A stretch of 64,000 bases of DNA from Litoribacillus peritrichatus (lineage in GTDB: Bacteria; Pseudomonadota; Gammaproteobacteria; Pseudomonadales; Litoribrevibacteraceae): assembly GCF_039537985.1 (NCBI RefSeq), contig NZ_BAABBN010000007.1, positions 62,001 through 126,000 on the forward strand, given 5' to 3'. A model generated the notes under the pieces. The model did not search any database, was not told the DNA's origin, and saw only the letters and a program-made list of their open reading frames with translations. Positions within the stretch are counted from its first letter, which is position 1. Every line of letters begins with the position of its first letter. This document shows, in pieces, positions 24,510-33,904 of this stretch. The position numbers and the translations under genes were made by a program.

Positions 24510-26540
24510 ATGACCAAGCTGGCACACCCACAAAAACAAAATAACTATAAGTTACTTGCTGTTGCGATTGCGGCGGCGATTTCTACCAATACGACTTTTG
24601 CAGCGGAAGCAGAAACCGAAGAGCATCGCGATCTGAACATGATCGAAATTAAAGGCCAGGCTACGGGTGGTATAGATAGATTGATCACGACTGAAGAACT
24701 AGAGAAAATTCAGGCTAATGACTTAGCTGATATTTTCCGCCTTGATCCTCAGATTAATGCGAGTGGTTCTGTGGGTATGGGCCAGAAAATCTATCTTCGT
24801 AACATTGGTGAAGATGCGTTAAATATTTCTGTGGATGGTGCTGAACAAGCGGGTGCTATTTTTCACCATTCAGGTCGTGTTGCAGTAGAGCCAGACTTAT
24901 TGAAGCAGGTAGAAGTGGAAGCGGGATCAGGTAGCGCAACCGTAGGCCCTGGTGCTCTGGGTGGTTCGGTGCGCTTTGTAACCAAAGACCCTAGCGATTT
25001 ATTAGAACCGGGTGAAACGGCCGGTGCTTTGATTAAAGGTACGTATTACAGCAATACTGAAGGTTATAAATCTTCTACTTCGGTATTCAGTCGAGATGAG
25101 TCAGATATCGTAAGTGTGTTGGCCAGCTTTGTGCGTTCTGAACATGATGATGCAGAAGATGGCAACGGTGATGAAATTATAGGCTCTGAATCGAGTCAAA
25201 AAATGAGTTACGTAAAATTAGTAACGAAATTTAGTGATGAGCAAAAGCTGTCTGTCAGTTATGAAAAGTTGAAAGAAGAAGGCGACATTCTTTATAAACC
25301 TGAGTTGATAGCAGCCCCTGGAAATTTGCCAGCAAAAACAGAAGGCTGGAGAGATACGGCCATTCTGAATTATGAGTTTGACTCAATAAACAATGACCTT
25401 CTTGATCTTTCAATTAATTTATATAAAACCGATTTAGAGCAAGAGCGCTTTTCAGTCAAAGGATCTCAATATCCAAACGGTAAAGTAGAAACGCATGGTG
25501 CGACGATTCAGAATACTTCTTTGGTTGCTAATCATAAGTTAATTTATGGTATCAACTATCGAGATGATGAAAGTTCATATACAGAAGCAACAACGAGCAC
25601 TGCGAATAAAGAAACAGGCAAAGTAAAAGGTGTTTATATACAGGATGTCATTGCGGTAACGGATGCGTTTACGGTTTCAACCGGTGTTCGTTTTGATGAC
25701 TACGAACTGATTGATATTAATGATCAGAAAATCACCAGTGATGGCTTCAGCCCGAATATCAGTGCTAACTTTGACATTACTTCAGAGTGGAGTGTCAGTG
25801 CTGGTTATGCCGAAGCGCTACGTGGTGCAGAAGTTAAGGATGCTTTAAAGCTGTATAGCTCAAGAATATCAAATGACCCTGATCTTCAAGCTGAAAACTC
25901 GAAAAACTATGAGGTTGGCATCGATTTTTCTCGCGGAGGCTTCAGTTTTGCAGCAGGTGTTTATAAGTCCGTCATTGAAAATGCCATTAGCGGTGAGTTC
26001 CCGTGGTCGAAACTCAGTGAAAATCTGGATGAGGATATTGAAACCGTTGGTTACTTTGTACAAGCTGACTACGTTTGGGATCGCTTGACTGCAATGGTCA
26101 GTTTCAATAGTGCAGATACTGAAGTTGATGATGTTACGGCAATTCGTTATGTCTATGGGTCTACTGCCGCATCCAAAGGTGACACCTTAGTGACTGATAT
26201 TTCATATGAGTTCACTCAAGACTTTATGATGGGCTGGACGGCTGAGTTTGTGAAAGGCATTCATGACATTGATATTGAACTGAATGATGACGCAAAACCT
26301 ACTCCTCAGCCTCTCAAACCAAGTAAACCTGGTTATGGCGTGCACGATATTTATGCGCGTTGGTTGCCAACATCAAATGAAGATTTTTCTTTAACGTTTA
26401 CCGTTAAGAACTTATTTGATAAACAGTACTTGGACCACTCCAGTGTTGAGGATCTTACTTCCGGTACGGGTTATGAAGCAATCAGTGGCTCACCAGAAGC
26501 CGGTCGTGATTTCCGTCTGACGGCTGCATTGCGAATCTAG
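24510..26540 (+). CDS. TonB-dependent outer-membrane receptor, probable ferric-petrobactin receptor
   Basis: The 676-residue precursor has a signal peptide (about 1-32, cut near TFAAEA), a TonB-box-like 'MIEIKG', a plug domain (about 50-165: 'ADIFRLDPQINASGSVGMGQKIYLRNIGEDALNISVDG' in sequence, with 'VEVEAGSGSATVGPGALGGSVRF'), and a beta-barrel to the end, with the late motif 'FTVKNLFDKQYLDH' typical of these barrels. It ends in '…RLTAALRI', not the usual terminal Phe. It is preceded by a very good Fur box and followed by a complete ferric-siderophore ABC importer, so it should import ferric siderophore under iron starvation. The identity of the ligand is inferred from the asb genes nearby. 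The gene is slightly AT-richer than the asb genes. Confidence 0.92.
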   Translation: MTKLAHPQKQNNYKLLAVAIAAAISTNTTFAAEAETEEHRDLNMIEIKGQATGGIDRLITTEELEKIQANDLADIFRLDPQINASGSVGMGQKIYLRNIGEDALNISVDGAEQAGAIFHHSGRVAVEPDLLKQVEVEAGSGSATVGPGALGGSVRFVTKDPSDLLEPGETAGALIKGTYYSNTEGYKSSTSVFSRDESDIVSVLASFVRSEHDDAEDGNGDEIIGSESSQKMSYVKLVTKFSDEQKLSVSYEKLKEEGDILYKPELIAAPGNLPAKTEGWRDTAILNYEFDSINNDLLDLSINLYKTDLEQERFSVKGSQYPNGKVETHGATIQNTSLVANHKLIYGINYRDDESSYTEATTSTANKETGKVKGVYIQDVIAVTDAFTVSTGVRFDDYELIDINDQKITSDGFSPNISANFDITSEWSVSAGYAEALRGAEVKDALKLYSSRISNDPDLQAENSKNYEVGIDFSRGGFSFAAGVYKSVIENAISGEFPWSKLSENLDEDIETVGYFVQADYVWDRLTAMVSFNSADTEVDDVTAIRYVYGSTAASKGDTLVTDISYEFTQDFMMGWTAEFVKGIHDIDIELNDDAKPTPQPLKPSKPGYGVHDIYARWLPTSNEDFSLTFTVKNLFDKQYLDHSSVEDLTSGTGYEAISGSPEAGRDFRLTAALRI

Positions 26541-26796
26541 GGCTGATACAGCCTCCAGTTTAAACGCTCTTGGGTGGGCGATGCGGCAGGGTTTCATAGT
26601 GGGCTCTGTCGTATTTCAAAGCGTAAGCTTCCCAGTCGATGACTCAAGAGCGTTTTCCGACATTCAAAACATTGAGCAAGGCATTGTTCAACCACCGCAT
26701 CTTTCCTAATCCTTTGTATTGCGTGAAAAAGATCGTTTAAAACGGCAGTCGCGTGAGAGGTGCAATCTGACAGTGAATCAGATGAGAAGATAAATA
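26541..26796. repeat. Intergenic region with an 11-bp inverted repeat
   Basis: GGCTGATACAGCC directly after the receptor stop is a small hairpin. AAACGCTCTTG (26562-26572) and CAAGAGCGTTT (26645-26655) are perfect inverted copies enclosing 72 bases. No gene was seen, and no clear Fur box lies before the binding-protein gene. Confidence 0.5.
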
Positions 26797-27978
26797 ATGA
26801 GTGTGATGAAACGAATAAGAACTGCGGTATTAGGGTTCGCAGCTGTGCTGGGTGGCGTGTTTTCGACCTTAGCCATGGCGCAAGCGTCCCAGATGACAGT
26901 GACTGACCTGGCAGGGCGAACCGTCCCAATGGCCAATCAGGTAAACAGAATTATTTTAGGTGAGAGCCGATACATACCGGCTTTGGCCATTTTGGATAAA
27001 GAACAACCGCTGAAACGAATTGTGGGGATGCTGGCGGATTTTAAACAGACAGATCCAGGAAGTTATGAGCAATATCGCCACAAGTTCCCAGAAATTGAGC
27101 GTATTCCTCAAGTGGGACACGCTTCCGCAGACAGTTTCAGTGTTGAGCGAGTGTTGTCGCTGAAAGCCGATGTGGCGATTTTCGGTTTGGAAGGGCATGG
27201 GCCGACGTCCAGGAACGCAGAGTTAATTCAGCAGCTAGAGCGTGCTGGTGTGGCGGTTATTTTTGTGGATTTTCGTCAAAAGCCTTTGGTGAATACGGTT
27301 AAGAGTATTGAGTTGCTGGGTAAGGTATTGGGTCGTGAGCAACAGGCTCTGGCATTTGTTGAGTTTTATACCGAACAACTGGCGAGGGTTGAAACCAAGT
27401 TGGCAAAAATTCGTCAGGATGAAAGCCTGGCTGCACCGAGTGTATTTTTACACAGTCGGGTAGGCTTGCAGGATTTATGCTGTGAAACCATGGTTCGGGG
27501 CATGATGGCGTCGTTTGTGGAGGCCGGACAAGGTAAAAATGTGGCCAAAGAAATCGTACCAGGCGCTGCCGGGGTGATGAATCTGGAATATTTACTCACC
27601 ATGCAACCGGACATCTACATTGCAACGGCCATTGGTTCCGCGCAGGGTGCAAAAGAAAGAGCAGAATCGGACGATGATAACCAGCCATTGTACATTGTGT
27701 TGGGTGCGGGGGTGGATGATGCAATGGCGAAAGCGTCTTTTCAACAAGCACTGCAAGGTTCCGGCGTGATGGAGCTGGAAGCGATTCAATCGAAACGGGC
27801 ATTCGCAGTGTGGCATCATTTTTATAATACGCCGCTGAATGTGGTAGCGGTGCAAGCCTTTGCTAAGTGGATGTACCCGAACGAGTTTGCCGATTTGGAC
27901 CCAAAACAAACCATGCAGACCTTGTTTGATCGTTTTCAGCCGGTACCTTTGAATGGCACTTACTGGACCAGCTTATGA
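26797..27978 (+). CDS. Periplasmic ferric-siderophore-binding protein (FecB/BtuF type)
   Basis: The 393-residue precursor has a signal peptide (about 1-33, ending ALAMAQA by sequence order) followed by the standard 'MTVTDLAGRTVPMANQVNRII' opening of class III periplasmic binding proteins, and 'VLSLKADVAIFG' further in. It binds ferric siderophore and passes it to the FecCD-type permease. Met1 and Met4 are both possible starts. It is the first of three contiguous importer genes: the permease start is 19 bases after the stop. The two-lobe, single-helix-linked architecture is expected for the family and not visible as such. Ferric petrobactin or its photoproduct is the likely ligand by location. 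Confidence 0.88.
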   Translation: MSVMKRIRTAVLGFAAVLGGVFSTLAMAQASQMTVTDLAGRTVPMANQVNRIILGESRYIPALAILDKEQPLKRIVGMLADFKQTDPGSYEQYRHKFPEIERIPQVGHASADSFSVERVLSLKADVAIFGLEGHGPTSRNAELIQQLERAGVAVIFVDFRQKPLVNTVKSIELLGKVLGREQQALAFVEFYTEQLARVETKLAKIRQDESLAAPSVFLHSRVGLQDLCCETMVRGMMASFVEAGQGKNVAKEIVPGAAGVMNLEYLLTMQPDIYIATAIGSAQGAKERAESDDDNQPLYIVLGAGVDDAMAKASFQQALQGSGVMELEAIQSKRAFAVWHHFYNTPLNVVAVQAFAKWMYPNEFADLDPKQTMQTLFDRFQPVPLNGTYWTSL

Positions 27979-27997
27979 ACACTGTGGAGGAAAGGTT

Positions 27998-29098
27998 ATG
28001 ACGGATGTAGCACAGCCCTCAGTGGATCGGGCAGACAAAAACACCTGTGTTGCAGGCAGCGGGAAATTGGCAGCAGATTATCGTCAGTTTGTCTGGAAAC
28101 GAAGTGTACTTTTAATAGTGATGGCCTTAGTGGCCGTCACTTCGTTGTTATGGGATATCTCTACCGGGCCAGCTCAGCTGGGATTATGGGATGTATTGGC
28201 TGGCTTGGTTCAGCCTGATCAACTGGAAGCCAGCACCCGGGTCATCATCTGGGATGTACGTTTGCCTTACGCGCTGATGGCGTTGGTGGTCGGAGCCTGT
28301 TTGGGGTTAGCCGGGGCTGAAATGCAGACGGTGCTGAACAACCCGTTGGCCAGCCCGTTTACTTTAGGGGTGGGTGCGGCAGCGACGCTGGGTGCATCGT
28401 TGACGATTGTTTGGGATTTCACCTGGCTGGGCCTGAGCTTTACTTATTTGTTGCCTTTGTCTGCGTTTGTGTTTGCAACGGCGGCGTCGTTATTAATTCT
28501 GGTGTTGTCCAGAAGTTTGGGCGCAAGTGTTCATACGGTGGTGTTGTTCGGGATCGCTTTGATGTTCGGATTGAATGCGGTGGTGGGGTTATTGCAATTT
28601 GTGGCCGACAGCAGTGCCCTTCAGCAGATTGTTTTTTGGACCATGGGCAGTTTGGCCCGCGCCAGCATGGAAAAGGTAACCATCGTTTTTACGGTATTTG
28701 TGATTTGCGCCATTTGGTCAACGGTTCATCTTTGGTCTTTAACGGCGTTGCGCAGTGGTGAGGATCAGGCGAGAAGCATCGGAATCAATGTCGAGCGTGT
28801 CCGGCTTGTCGTGTTACTGCGAGTGAGTTTACTGACCGCTGTTGCGTTGGCCTTCGTGGGTGAAATTGGTTTCATTGGTTTGGTTGGGCCGCACATTGCG
28901 CGCATGGTGCTGGGTGAAGATCACCGCTTTTTCTTACCGGGCAGTGCTTTGGCAGGGGCTATTTTGTTATCCCTTTCGTCGATTGCCAGTAAAGCCTTGA
29001 TTCCGGGAGTTATCCTGCCGGTGGGTATTGTGACGGCACTGGTGGGCATTCCTTTGTTTATCAGCCTGATTATGACGCGCGGCAAGGAGTACACCTAA
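27998..29098 (+). CDS. Ferric-siderophore ABC importer, FecCD-family permease
   Basis: An inner-membrane permease of 366 residues with about nine to ten hydrophobic helices. The characteristic segments are 'VIIWDVRLPYALMALVVGACLGLAGAEMQTVLNNPLASPFTLGVG', and, near the end, 'GEIGFIGLVGPHIARMVLGEDHRFFLPGSALAGA', the coupling-helix region that meets the ATPase (both read in sequence order). The frame extends back to 27953, but ATG 27998 has an excellent GGAGG ribosome-binding site and clears the upstream stop. It overlaps the ATPase gene by one base (TAATG). Only one permease gene is present, so a homodimer is expected. Confidence 0.92.
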   Translation: MTDVAQPSVDRADKNTCVAGSGKLAADYRQFVWKRSVLLIVMALVAVTSLLWDISTGPAQLGLWDVLAGLVQPDQLEASTRVIIWDVRLPYALMALVVGACLGLAGAEMQTVLNNPLASPFTLGVGAAATLGASLTIVWDFTWLGLSFTYLLPLSAFVFATAASLLILVLSRSLGASVHTVVLFGIALMFGLNAVVGLLQFVADSSALQQIVFWTMGSLARASMEKVTIVFTVFVICAIWSTVHLWSLTALRSGEDQARSIGINVERVRLVVLLRVSLLTAVALAFVGEIGFIGLVGPHIARMVLGEDHRFFLPGSALAGAILLSLSSIASKALIPGVILPVGIVTALVGIPLFISLIMTRGKEYT

Positions 29099-29871
29099 TG
29101 ACGTTATCCATTAAGCACATGAACGTAGGTTATCGTTCGCGTCGGGTGATCTCCGATATTAATTTGCCTGACATAAAATCAGGTTCTTTGGTGGCGGTAT
29201 TGGGGCCAAATGCGGTGGGTAAATCGACCTTTTTGAAGTCGTTGGCGGGCATTAATAAATACTCGGGTGAAGCGCGTTTGAATGAAGCGCCGTTGTCCGG
29301 GCTGCCGCGCTCAGAATTCATCCGAACATTGGGCTATTTACCACAAACTTTGCCGCAAGCGACGACTTTGGTGGCGTATGAGTTGGTGTTCAGTGCTTGC
29401 CGTGCGGTTCGTACTGATCTTTCTCAGGCTGAGATTGAGCATTCCATTGATAACGTGTTTCGGCGTTTAGGCATTGAGTCTTTGGCATTACGCCGCTTAG
29501 CGGAAATGTCGGGCGGTCAGCGTCAGATGGTGGGGTTGGCTCAGGTCTTGGTTCGTCAGCCTAAATTATTGTTATTGGATGAGCCTACCAGCGCTTTGGA
29601 TTTGCATTGGCAATTGAACGTACTGGAAACCATCCGTGAAGAGGTGACCAGCACCGGTGCCATTGGCTTAGTGGCGAGTCACGATTTGAATTTGGCCCTT
29701 AGGTTTTGCGATCAGTTACTGATTTTAAGTCAACAAGGGGTGCTGGCAATGGGGTCGCCGGATGAAGTACTAACGTCTGATAATCTGCGTTTGGCGTACG
29801 GCATTGAGGGGCGGGTGGAACAATGCTCGCAGGGGTATCCCATCGTACTGGCAGATCGGGCGATTGCCTGA
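29098..29871 (+). CDS. Ferric-siderophore ABC importer, ATP-binding protein
   Basis: A 257-residue ATPase with Walker A 'GPNAVGKST' (about 37-45; Ala in place of the more common Gly), signature 'MSGGQRQMVGLAQVLVRQP' (about 137-155), Walker B 'LLLLDEPTSALD' and the switch His in 'VASHDLN'. It drives uptake through the permease encoded just upstream, with which it shares one base. The transcript probably runs on into the DUF2218 gene 50 bases later. FecE/FepC-like in class; the substrate is inferred from the locus. Confidence 0.94.
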   Translation: MTLSIKHMNVGYRSRRVISDINLPDIKSGSLVAVLGPNAVGKSTFLKSLAGINKYSGEARLNEAPLSGLPRSEFIRTLGYLPQTLPQATTLVAYELVFSACRAVRTDLSQAEIEHSIDNVFRRLGIESLALRRLAEMSGGQRQMVGLAQVLVRQPKLLLLDEPTSALDLHWQLNVLETIREEVTSTGAIGLVASHDLNLALRFCDQLLILSQQGVLAMGSPDEVLTSDNLRLAYGIEGRVEQCSQGYPIVLADRAIA

Positions 29872-29921
29872 AGGCCTTGATATTTAAATATCGAGATACA
29901 AATCAAGCGGAGGCGTTGAAC

Positions 29922-30305
29922 ATGGCACAAGACACAGCAATGCAATCATCTTTCATTGATCAGATGACGGCTGAACAAAAATCAAGCAATAAGTTTGATG
30001 CAGAGGATGGGCAAGTCGGGCTGGGCGAGTGTGCCAGAGAAGCTATTATTGATACACCCAAAGCCAGTGTGTATTTGCAAAAAATGTGTAAGCATTTCAC
30101 GCACCGGGTACCGGCCCATTGGAACACCGTGCAAGGCAAGGTGTTCTTTGACATGGGCTGGTGTTTTATGACTGCAACGCAGCAAACGTTGAGCGTGCGT
30201 TGCGAGGCGAACTCGGAGCCGGAACTGGAAGAAATTCTGGAAACGCTCAAGCGCCATTTTGATCGTTTCGCGCTTAAAGATCAGTTAGTTTTGAATTGGA
30301 TGTAA
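29922..30305 (+). CDS. DUF2218 family protein
   Basis: A 127-residue soluble protein of the DUF2218 type: 'YLQKMCKHFTHRVPAHW' (the recurrent HFxH motif), 'GKVFFDMGWCFMTATQQTLSVRCEA' in the middle and a C-terminal 'LKRHFDRFALKDQLVLNW'. Family function is unknown to me, but members are often next to siderophore-uptake or siderophore-reduction genes, as here after the importer. The frame runs from 29823 within the ATPase gene, but GGAGG at 29909-29913 selects ATG 29922. A role in releasing iron or handling the siderophore inside the cell is possible and unproven. Confidence 0.78.
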   Translation: MAQDTAMQSSFIDQMTAEQKSSNKFDAEDGQVGLGECAREAIIDTPKASVYLQKMCKHFTHRVPAHWNTVQGKVFFDMGWCFMTATQQTLSVRCEANSEPELEEILETLKRHFDRFALKDQLVLNWM

Positions 30306-30442
30306 AATAGCCAAAAATCTGGTCGACGGGGCATCAAAAGGTGGATAGAATCCGCTCCCTCGTTTATGGGTCTCGAACGAGATCATCGAAATAGAATTCA
30401 GCGGAGCCAGCATTTGTTATGGGGTGGCTCAGTATTTGGTCT

Positions 30443-30465
30443 GCATCGGTTGATGCCTGTTTTTT
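30443..30465 (+). terminator. Small hairpin with T-run before speA
   Basis: GCATC/GATGC with a GGTT loop is followed after three bases by six T. It ends 21 bases before the speA start, so it may end the importer transcript or act as an attenuator in the speA leader. Confidence 0.45.
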
Positions 30466-30486
30466 GTAAGTCAGGGTGTATACATT

Positions 30487-32397
30487 ATGAAATCAAGCCC
30501 CTTCGAACACTGGGATATTGAAACCGCGAAAGAAACCTATGGTATTGACCATTGGGGTAATGGCTATTTTGATGTCTCGGACGACGGCGAAGTGATGATT
30601 ACTTGTCCGGTGAACGGCTCGGACACAGTCAAAGTACCTCTGATGGATGTGATTTCGGGCATGAAAGACCGCGAGTTGGACATGCCTGTTTTACTGCGCA
30701 TTGAAAATCTGCTCGATCAAAGCATCAGTAATATCAACGAAGCATTCCGTTCGGCCATCAAGGCCGCAGAATATCAGAACATTTACCGTGGCGTGTTTCC
30801 AATTAAAGTGAACCAACAATGCCACGTGGTGGAAGAAATCGCCCAGTTTGGTAATCGTTACAATCACGGTTTGGAAGCGGGCAGTAAGCCTGAACTGATC
30901 ATTGCGATGGCATCTTTACCCAGTGATGAAAGTTACATTGTTTGTAATGGCTATAAAGACGAAGAGTTCATCGATTTAGGTTTACGCGCTATCCAGTTGG
31001 GGTGGAAGTGTTTCTTTGTGGTTGAAACTCCGAGTGAAGTCCCGCTGATTATTCGCCGCAGTAAAGAACTGGGCGTGAAGCCGATGATAGGTACGCGCAT
31101 CAAGTTATCCACCACTGTCGAAGGCCATTGGGAAAACGACAGTGGCGACCGCAGTATTTTTGGCTTAAACAGTTTGCAGCTGGTGGAAGTGATTGATCAG
31201 TTGAAAGCGGCGGACATGATTGACTGCCTTGAAATGCTGCATTTTCATCTGGGGTCTCAGATTCCGAGCATTCATAACATTCGTCAGGGCGTTCAGGAAG
31301 CGTGTCGTTATTACATCAGCATGATTAACGAAGGCGCGCCAATGGGGTATCTGGATACCGGTGGTGGCTTGGCGGTGGATTACGATGGGGCTCAACACCG
31401 AGGCACGCACAGTAAAAATTATACGATGGATGAGTATTGTGTCGACATCGTAGAAGCGGTGATGCAGACCCTGGACCCGCTGAACATTCCTCATCCGGTG
31501 CTGATGTCGGAATCCGGCCGGGCCACCGTGGCTTACTCCAGTTTGTTTTTGTTTAACACCTTGGATGTGGCCCATTTTGATCCCGTTTTTAAAGTCGAAA
31601 AGCCTTCGGACGACAGCGATGAAACGTTGAAGAACCTGTTTGAGGTGACCGAGCGTTTGAATCCGAAAAACGTTCAGGAATGTTATAACGACGCCATTTT
31701 CTATCGTGATGAGATTCGTCACTTGTTCAATCGTGGTCAGGTCAATCTTCGGGTTCGTGCTCAGGCAGAAAACGTGTTTTTGAGTATCGTTCAAGGGGTT
31801 CAGTCCATTGCACCTTCTGTCGAACATTTACCGGAAGAACTGACCAATCTACGGGAAGATTTGGCCGATATTTACTATGGTAACTTCAGTGTATTTCAAT
31901 CGTTGCCGGATGCCTGGGCGATTGGTCAGGTGTTTCCGATCATGCCGGTACATCGTCTTAATGAAATGCCAACCCGGGAAGCGATGATTGCGGATTTAAC
32001 CTGTGACTGCGATGGCAAGATTGATAATTTCATTGGTGGCCGAAAAACCTTGCCGCTTCATCCGTTGAAAAAAGATGAAGAATATTACATGGGGGTTTTT
32101 CTGGTCGGGGCGTATCAGGAAACATTAAGCGATTTACACAATTTGTTTGGCGATACCAACGTGGTCAGCATTCGCATTAATGCCGATGGCAGTTACGACT
32201 TTATGCGTGAGTTGCATGGTGACAGCATTGCTGATGTATTGAGTTACGTGGAATACGACCCTAAGAGCTTACGCGACAAATTCCGTAATACGGTGGAAAA
32301 AGCGGTGCGTCGGGGCAAGATCAGCGTATCGACACGACAGCAAATTCTGGCCGCGTTTTCCGCCAGCTTAAGTGGCTATACCTACTACGAAAATTAG
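30487..32397 (+). CDS. speA: Biosynthetic arginine decarboxylase
   Basis: Converts L-arginine to agmatine, the first step to putrescine. The 636-residue length is normal for SpeA. A PLP-binding alanine-racemase-like barrel contains 'YRGVFPIKVNQQ' (PLP Lys near residue 107), 'HFHLGSQIPSIHNIRQGV' and 'YLDTGGGLAVDYDG'; the C-terminal half includes 'IGQVFPIMPVHRLNE' and 'TCDCDGKIDNFI', which holds the active-site Cys region. It heads a four-enzyme set with carboxynorspermidine dehydrogenase, carboxynorspermidine decarboxylase and agmatinase. With the petrobactin genes close by, these supply spermidine for both growth and siderophore synthesis. Its leader is about 180 bases long with a hairpin at 30443. 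Confidence 0.96.
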   Translation: MKSSPFEHWDIETAKETYGIDHWGNGYFDVSDDGEVMITCPVNGSDTVKVPLMDVISGMKDRELDMPVLLRIENLLDQSISNINEAFRSAIKAAEYQNIYRGVFPIKVNQQCHVVEEIAQFGNRYNHGLEAGSKPELIIAMASLPSDESYIVCNGYKDEEFIDLGLRAIQLGWKCFFVVETPSEVPLIIRRSKELGVKPMIGTRIKLSTTVEGHWENDSGDRSIFGLNSLQLVEVIDQLKAADMIDCLEMLHFHLGSQIPSIHNIRQGVQEACRYYISMINEGAPMGYLDTGGGLAVDYDGAQHRGTHSKNYTMDEYCVDIVEAVMQTLDPLNIPHPVLMSESGRATVAYSSLFLFNTLDVAHFDPVFKVEKPSDDSDETLKNLFEVTERLNPKNVQECYNDAIFYRDEIRHLFNRGQVNLRVRAQAENVFLSIVQGVQSIAPSVEHLPEELTNLREDLADIYYGNFSVFQSLPDAWAIGQVFPIMPVHRLNEMPTREAMIADLTCDCDGKIDNFIGGRKTLPLHPLKKDEEYYMGVFLVGAYQETLSDLHNLFGDTNVVSIRINADGSYDFMRELHGDSIADVLSYVEYDPKSLRDKFRNTVEKAVRRGKISVSTRQQILAAFSASLSGYTYYEN

Positions 32398-32481
32398 ATT
32401 TCATTTTTAGATTTAGAGAAACAACGATATACATTTAACGAACATAATTTTAACGGACTCAATTTAAACGGAGAGTTGCTC

Positions 32482-33693
32482 ATGGCAAAGGTAATGATCA
32501 TTGGTGCCGGTGGTGTTGGTGGTGTGGTAGTGCATAAGTGCGCTCAGCTGCCAGAAGTTTTTACTGACATTATTTTGGCAAGCCGTACTGAAGAAAAGTG
32601 TAAGTTGATTGCCCAACAAGTGGCGGAAAAAACTGGTGTGACCGTTCGTACTGCTCAGGTGGATGCGGATAACGTGCCCGAGCTGACGGCTCTTTTGAAA
32701 GCAGAACAGCCATTCATGGTGATCAACGTGGCTTTACCATATCAAGATCTTCACATCATGGATGCGTGTCTGGAAGCAGGTGTTCATTATTCGGATACTG
32801 CCAACTATGAGCCACCGGAAGAAGCCAAGTTTGAATACAAGTGGCAGTGGGCGTATCAGGAGAAATTCCGTGAAAAAGGTTTGATGGCATTGTTGGGTTC
32901 GGGCTTTGATCCGGGTGTGACCAATGTTTATACCGCGCACATGGCCAAGCATCATTTTGATGAAATTCATGAATTGGACATCATTGATGTGAATGGCGGC
33001 GATCACGGCCACCCGTTTGCTACCAACTTCAACCCGGAAATTAACATCCGTGAAGTAACGGCTGAATGCCGACACTGGGAAGACGGTGCTTTCCAAACCA
33101 CCGATGCGATGTCCACTTCAAGCAGCTTCGAATGTCCTGAAGGTGTGGGAACGTACAATATCTACCGTATGTATCATGAAGAGCTGGAGTCTTTATCTAA
33201 GCACTTCCCGACGTTGAAGAAAGGCCAGTTCTGGATGAGCTTCTCTGAGAACTACCTGAAGCATTTGGAAGTGTTGGAAAACATCGGCATGACTTCGATT
33301 GAACCGGTGGATTACAACGGCACCGAAGTGATTCCGTTGCAGTTCCTGAAGTCAGTACTTCCTGACCCGGCAAGCCTTGGTCCTCGTACCAAAGGTCGTA
33401 CTTGTATCGGCTGTATCGTTCGTGGCATCAAAGACGGCAAAGAGAAGCTGATGTATGTGTACAACATCTGTGATCACGAAGCCTGCTACGCAGAAGTGAA
33501 CTCCCAAGCCATTTCTTACACTACGGGTGTGCCGGCGATGATTGGCGCCAAGATGATGATTGAAGGCAAGTGGATGCAAGAAGGTGTTTGGAACATCGAG
33601 CAGATGGACCCGGACCCATTCATGGAAGACCTGAACAAATACGGTTTGCCGTGGAATGAAGTGGAGCTGGATAAGCACCCGCTTGATAAGTAA
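32482..33693 (+). CDS. Carboxynorspermidine/carboxyspermidine dehydrogenase (saccharopine dehydrogenase family)
   Basis: NADPH-dependent enzyme that condenses putrescine with aspartate semialdehyde to carboxyspermidine (or diaminopropane to carboxynorspermidine). The 403-residue protein begins with a Rossmann motif 'VMIIGAGGVGGVVVHKCAQ' and includes 'GLMALLGSGFDPGVTNVYTAH', both familiar from CASDH. The family label 'saccharopine dehydrogenase' is common, but the position between speA and nspC gives the function. A TTG six bases upstream was passed over in favour of ATG 32482, which has GGAGAG in front. It is followed by a structured repeat element before nspC. Confidence 0.92.
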   Translation: MAKVMIIGAGGVGGVVVHKCAQLPEVFTDIILASRTEEKCKLIAQQVAEKTGVTVRTAQVDADNVPELTALLKAEQPFMVINVALPYQDLHIMDACLEAGVHYSDTANYEPPEEAKFEYKWQWAYQEKFREKGLMALLGSGFDPGVTNVYTAHMAKHHFDEIHELDIIDVNGGDHGHPFATNFNPEINIREVTAECRHWEDGAFQTTDAMSTSSSFECPEGVGTYNIYRMYHEELESLSKHFPTLKKGQFWMSFSENYLKHLEVLENIGMTSIEPVDYNGTEVIPLQFLKSVLPDPASLGPRTKGRTCIGCIVRGIKDGKEKLMYVYNICDHEACYAEVNSQAISYTTGVPAMIGAKMMIEGKWMQEGVWNIEQMDPDPFMEDLNKYGLPWNEVELDKHPLDK

Positions 33694-33728
33694 CAGGAAT
33701 AAATCCGGAGAGAATGTAAGCTCCGGCT

Positions 33729-33832
33729 GAATCAAACAGCGTTCCTTTTTACGTTGCCTCAATGGCACATCCCTGTGCCAACGAGGCTATCGCGACATCC
33801 TGTCGCTGCTTCAAAGAAATGCTGTTTGATTC
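33729..33832 (+). repeat. REP/MITE-like palindromic element between the dehydrogenase gene and nspC
   Basis: A 12-bp perfect inverted repeat (GAATCAAACAGC at 33729-33740 and GCTGTTTGATTC at 33821-33832) encloses two hairpins. One is GCCTC-aa-TGGCACA-tccc-TGTGCCA-ac-GAGGC (33756-33787), and the other GCGACA-tcc-TGTCGC (33792-33806). Both loops contain ACATCC(C)TGT, as in REP-type palindromes. T-rich sequence follows. It could act as a terminator, an RNA-processing site or a small mobile repeat. Confidence 0.7.
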
Positions 33833-33904
33833 TTTTATATTCTGACGTGTTAACTTCAATCATGTAATTTTCGAAATTACCTTCATCCCTCTCAAAGATG
33901 CGCT

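Noticed and set aside
31165..31827. 220-codon minus-strand frame inside speA
   Set aside because: It lies fully within the highly conserved arginine decarboxylase gene and has no domain pattern.
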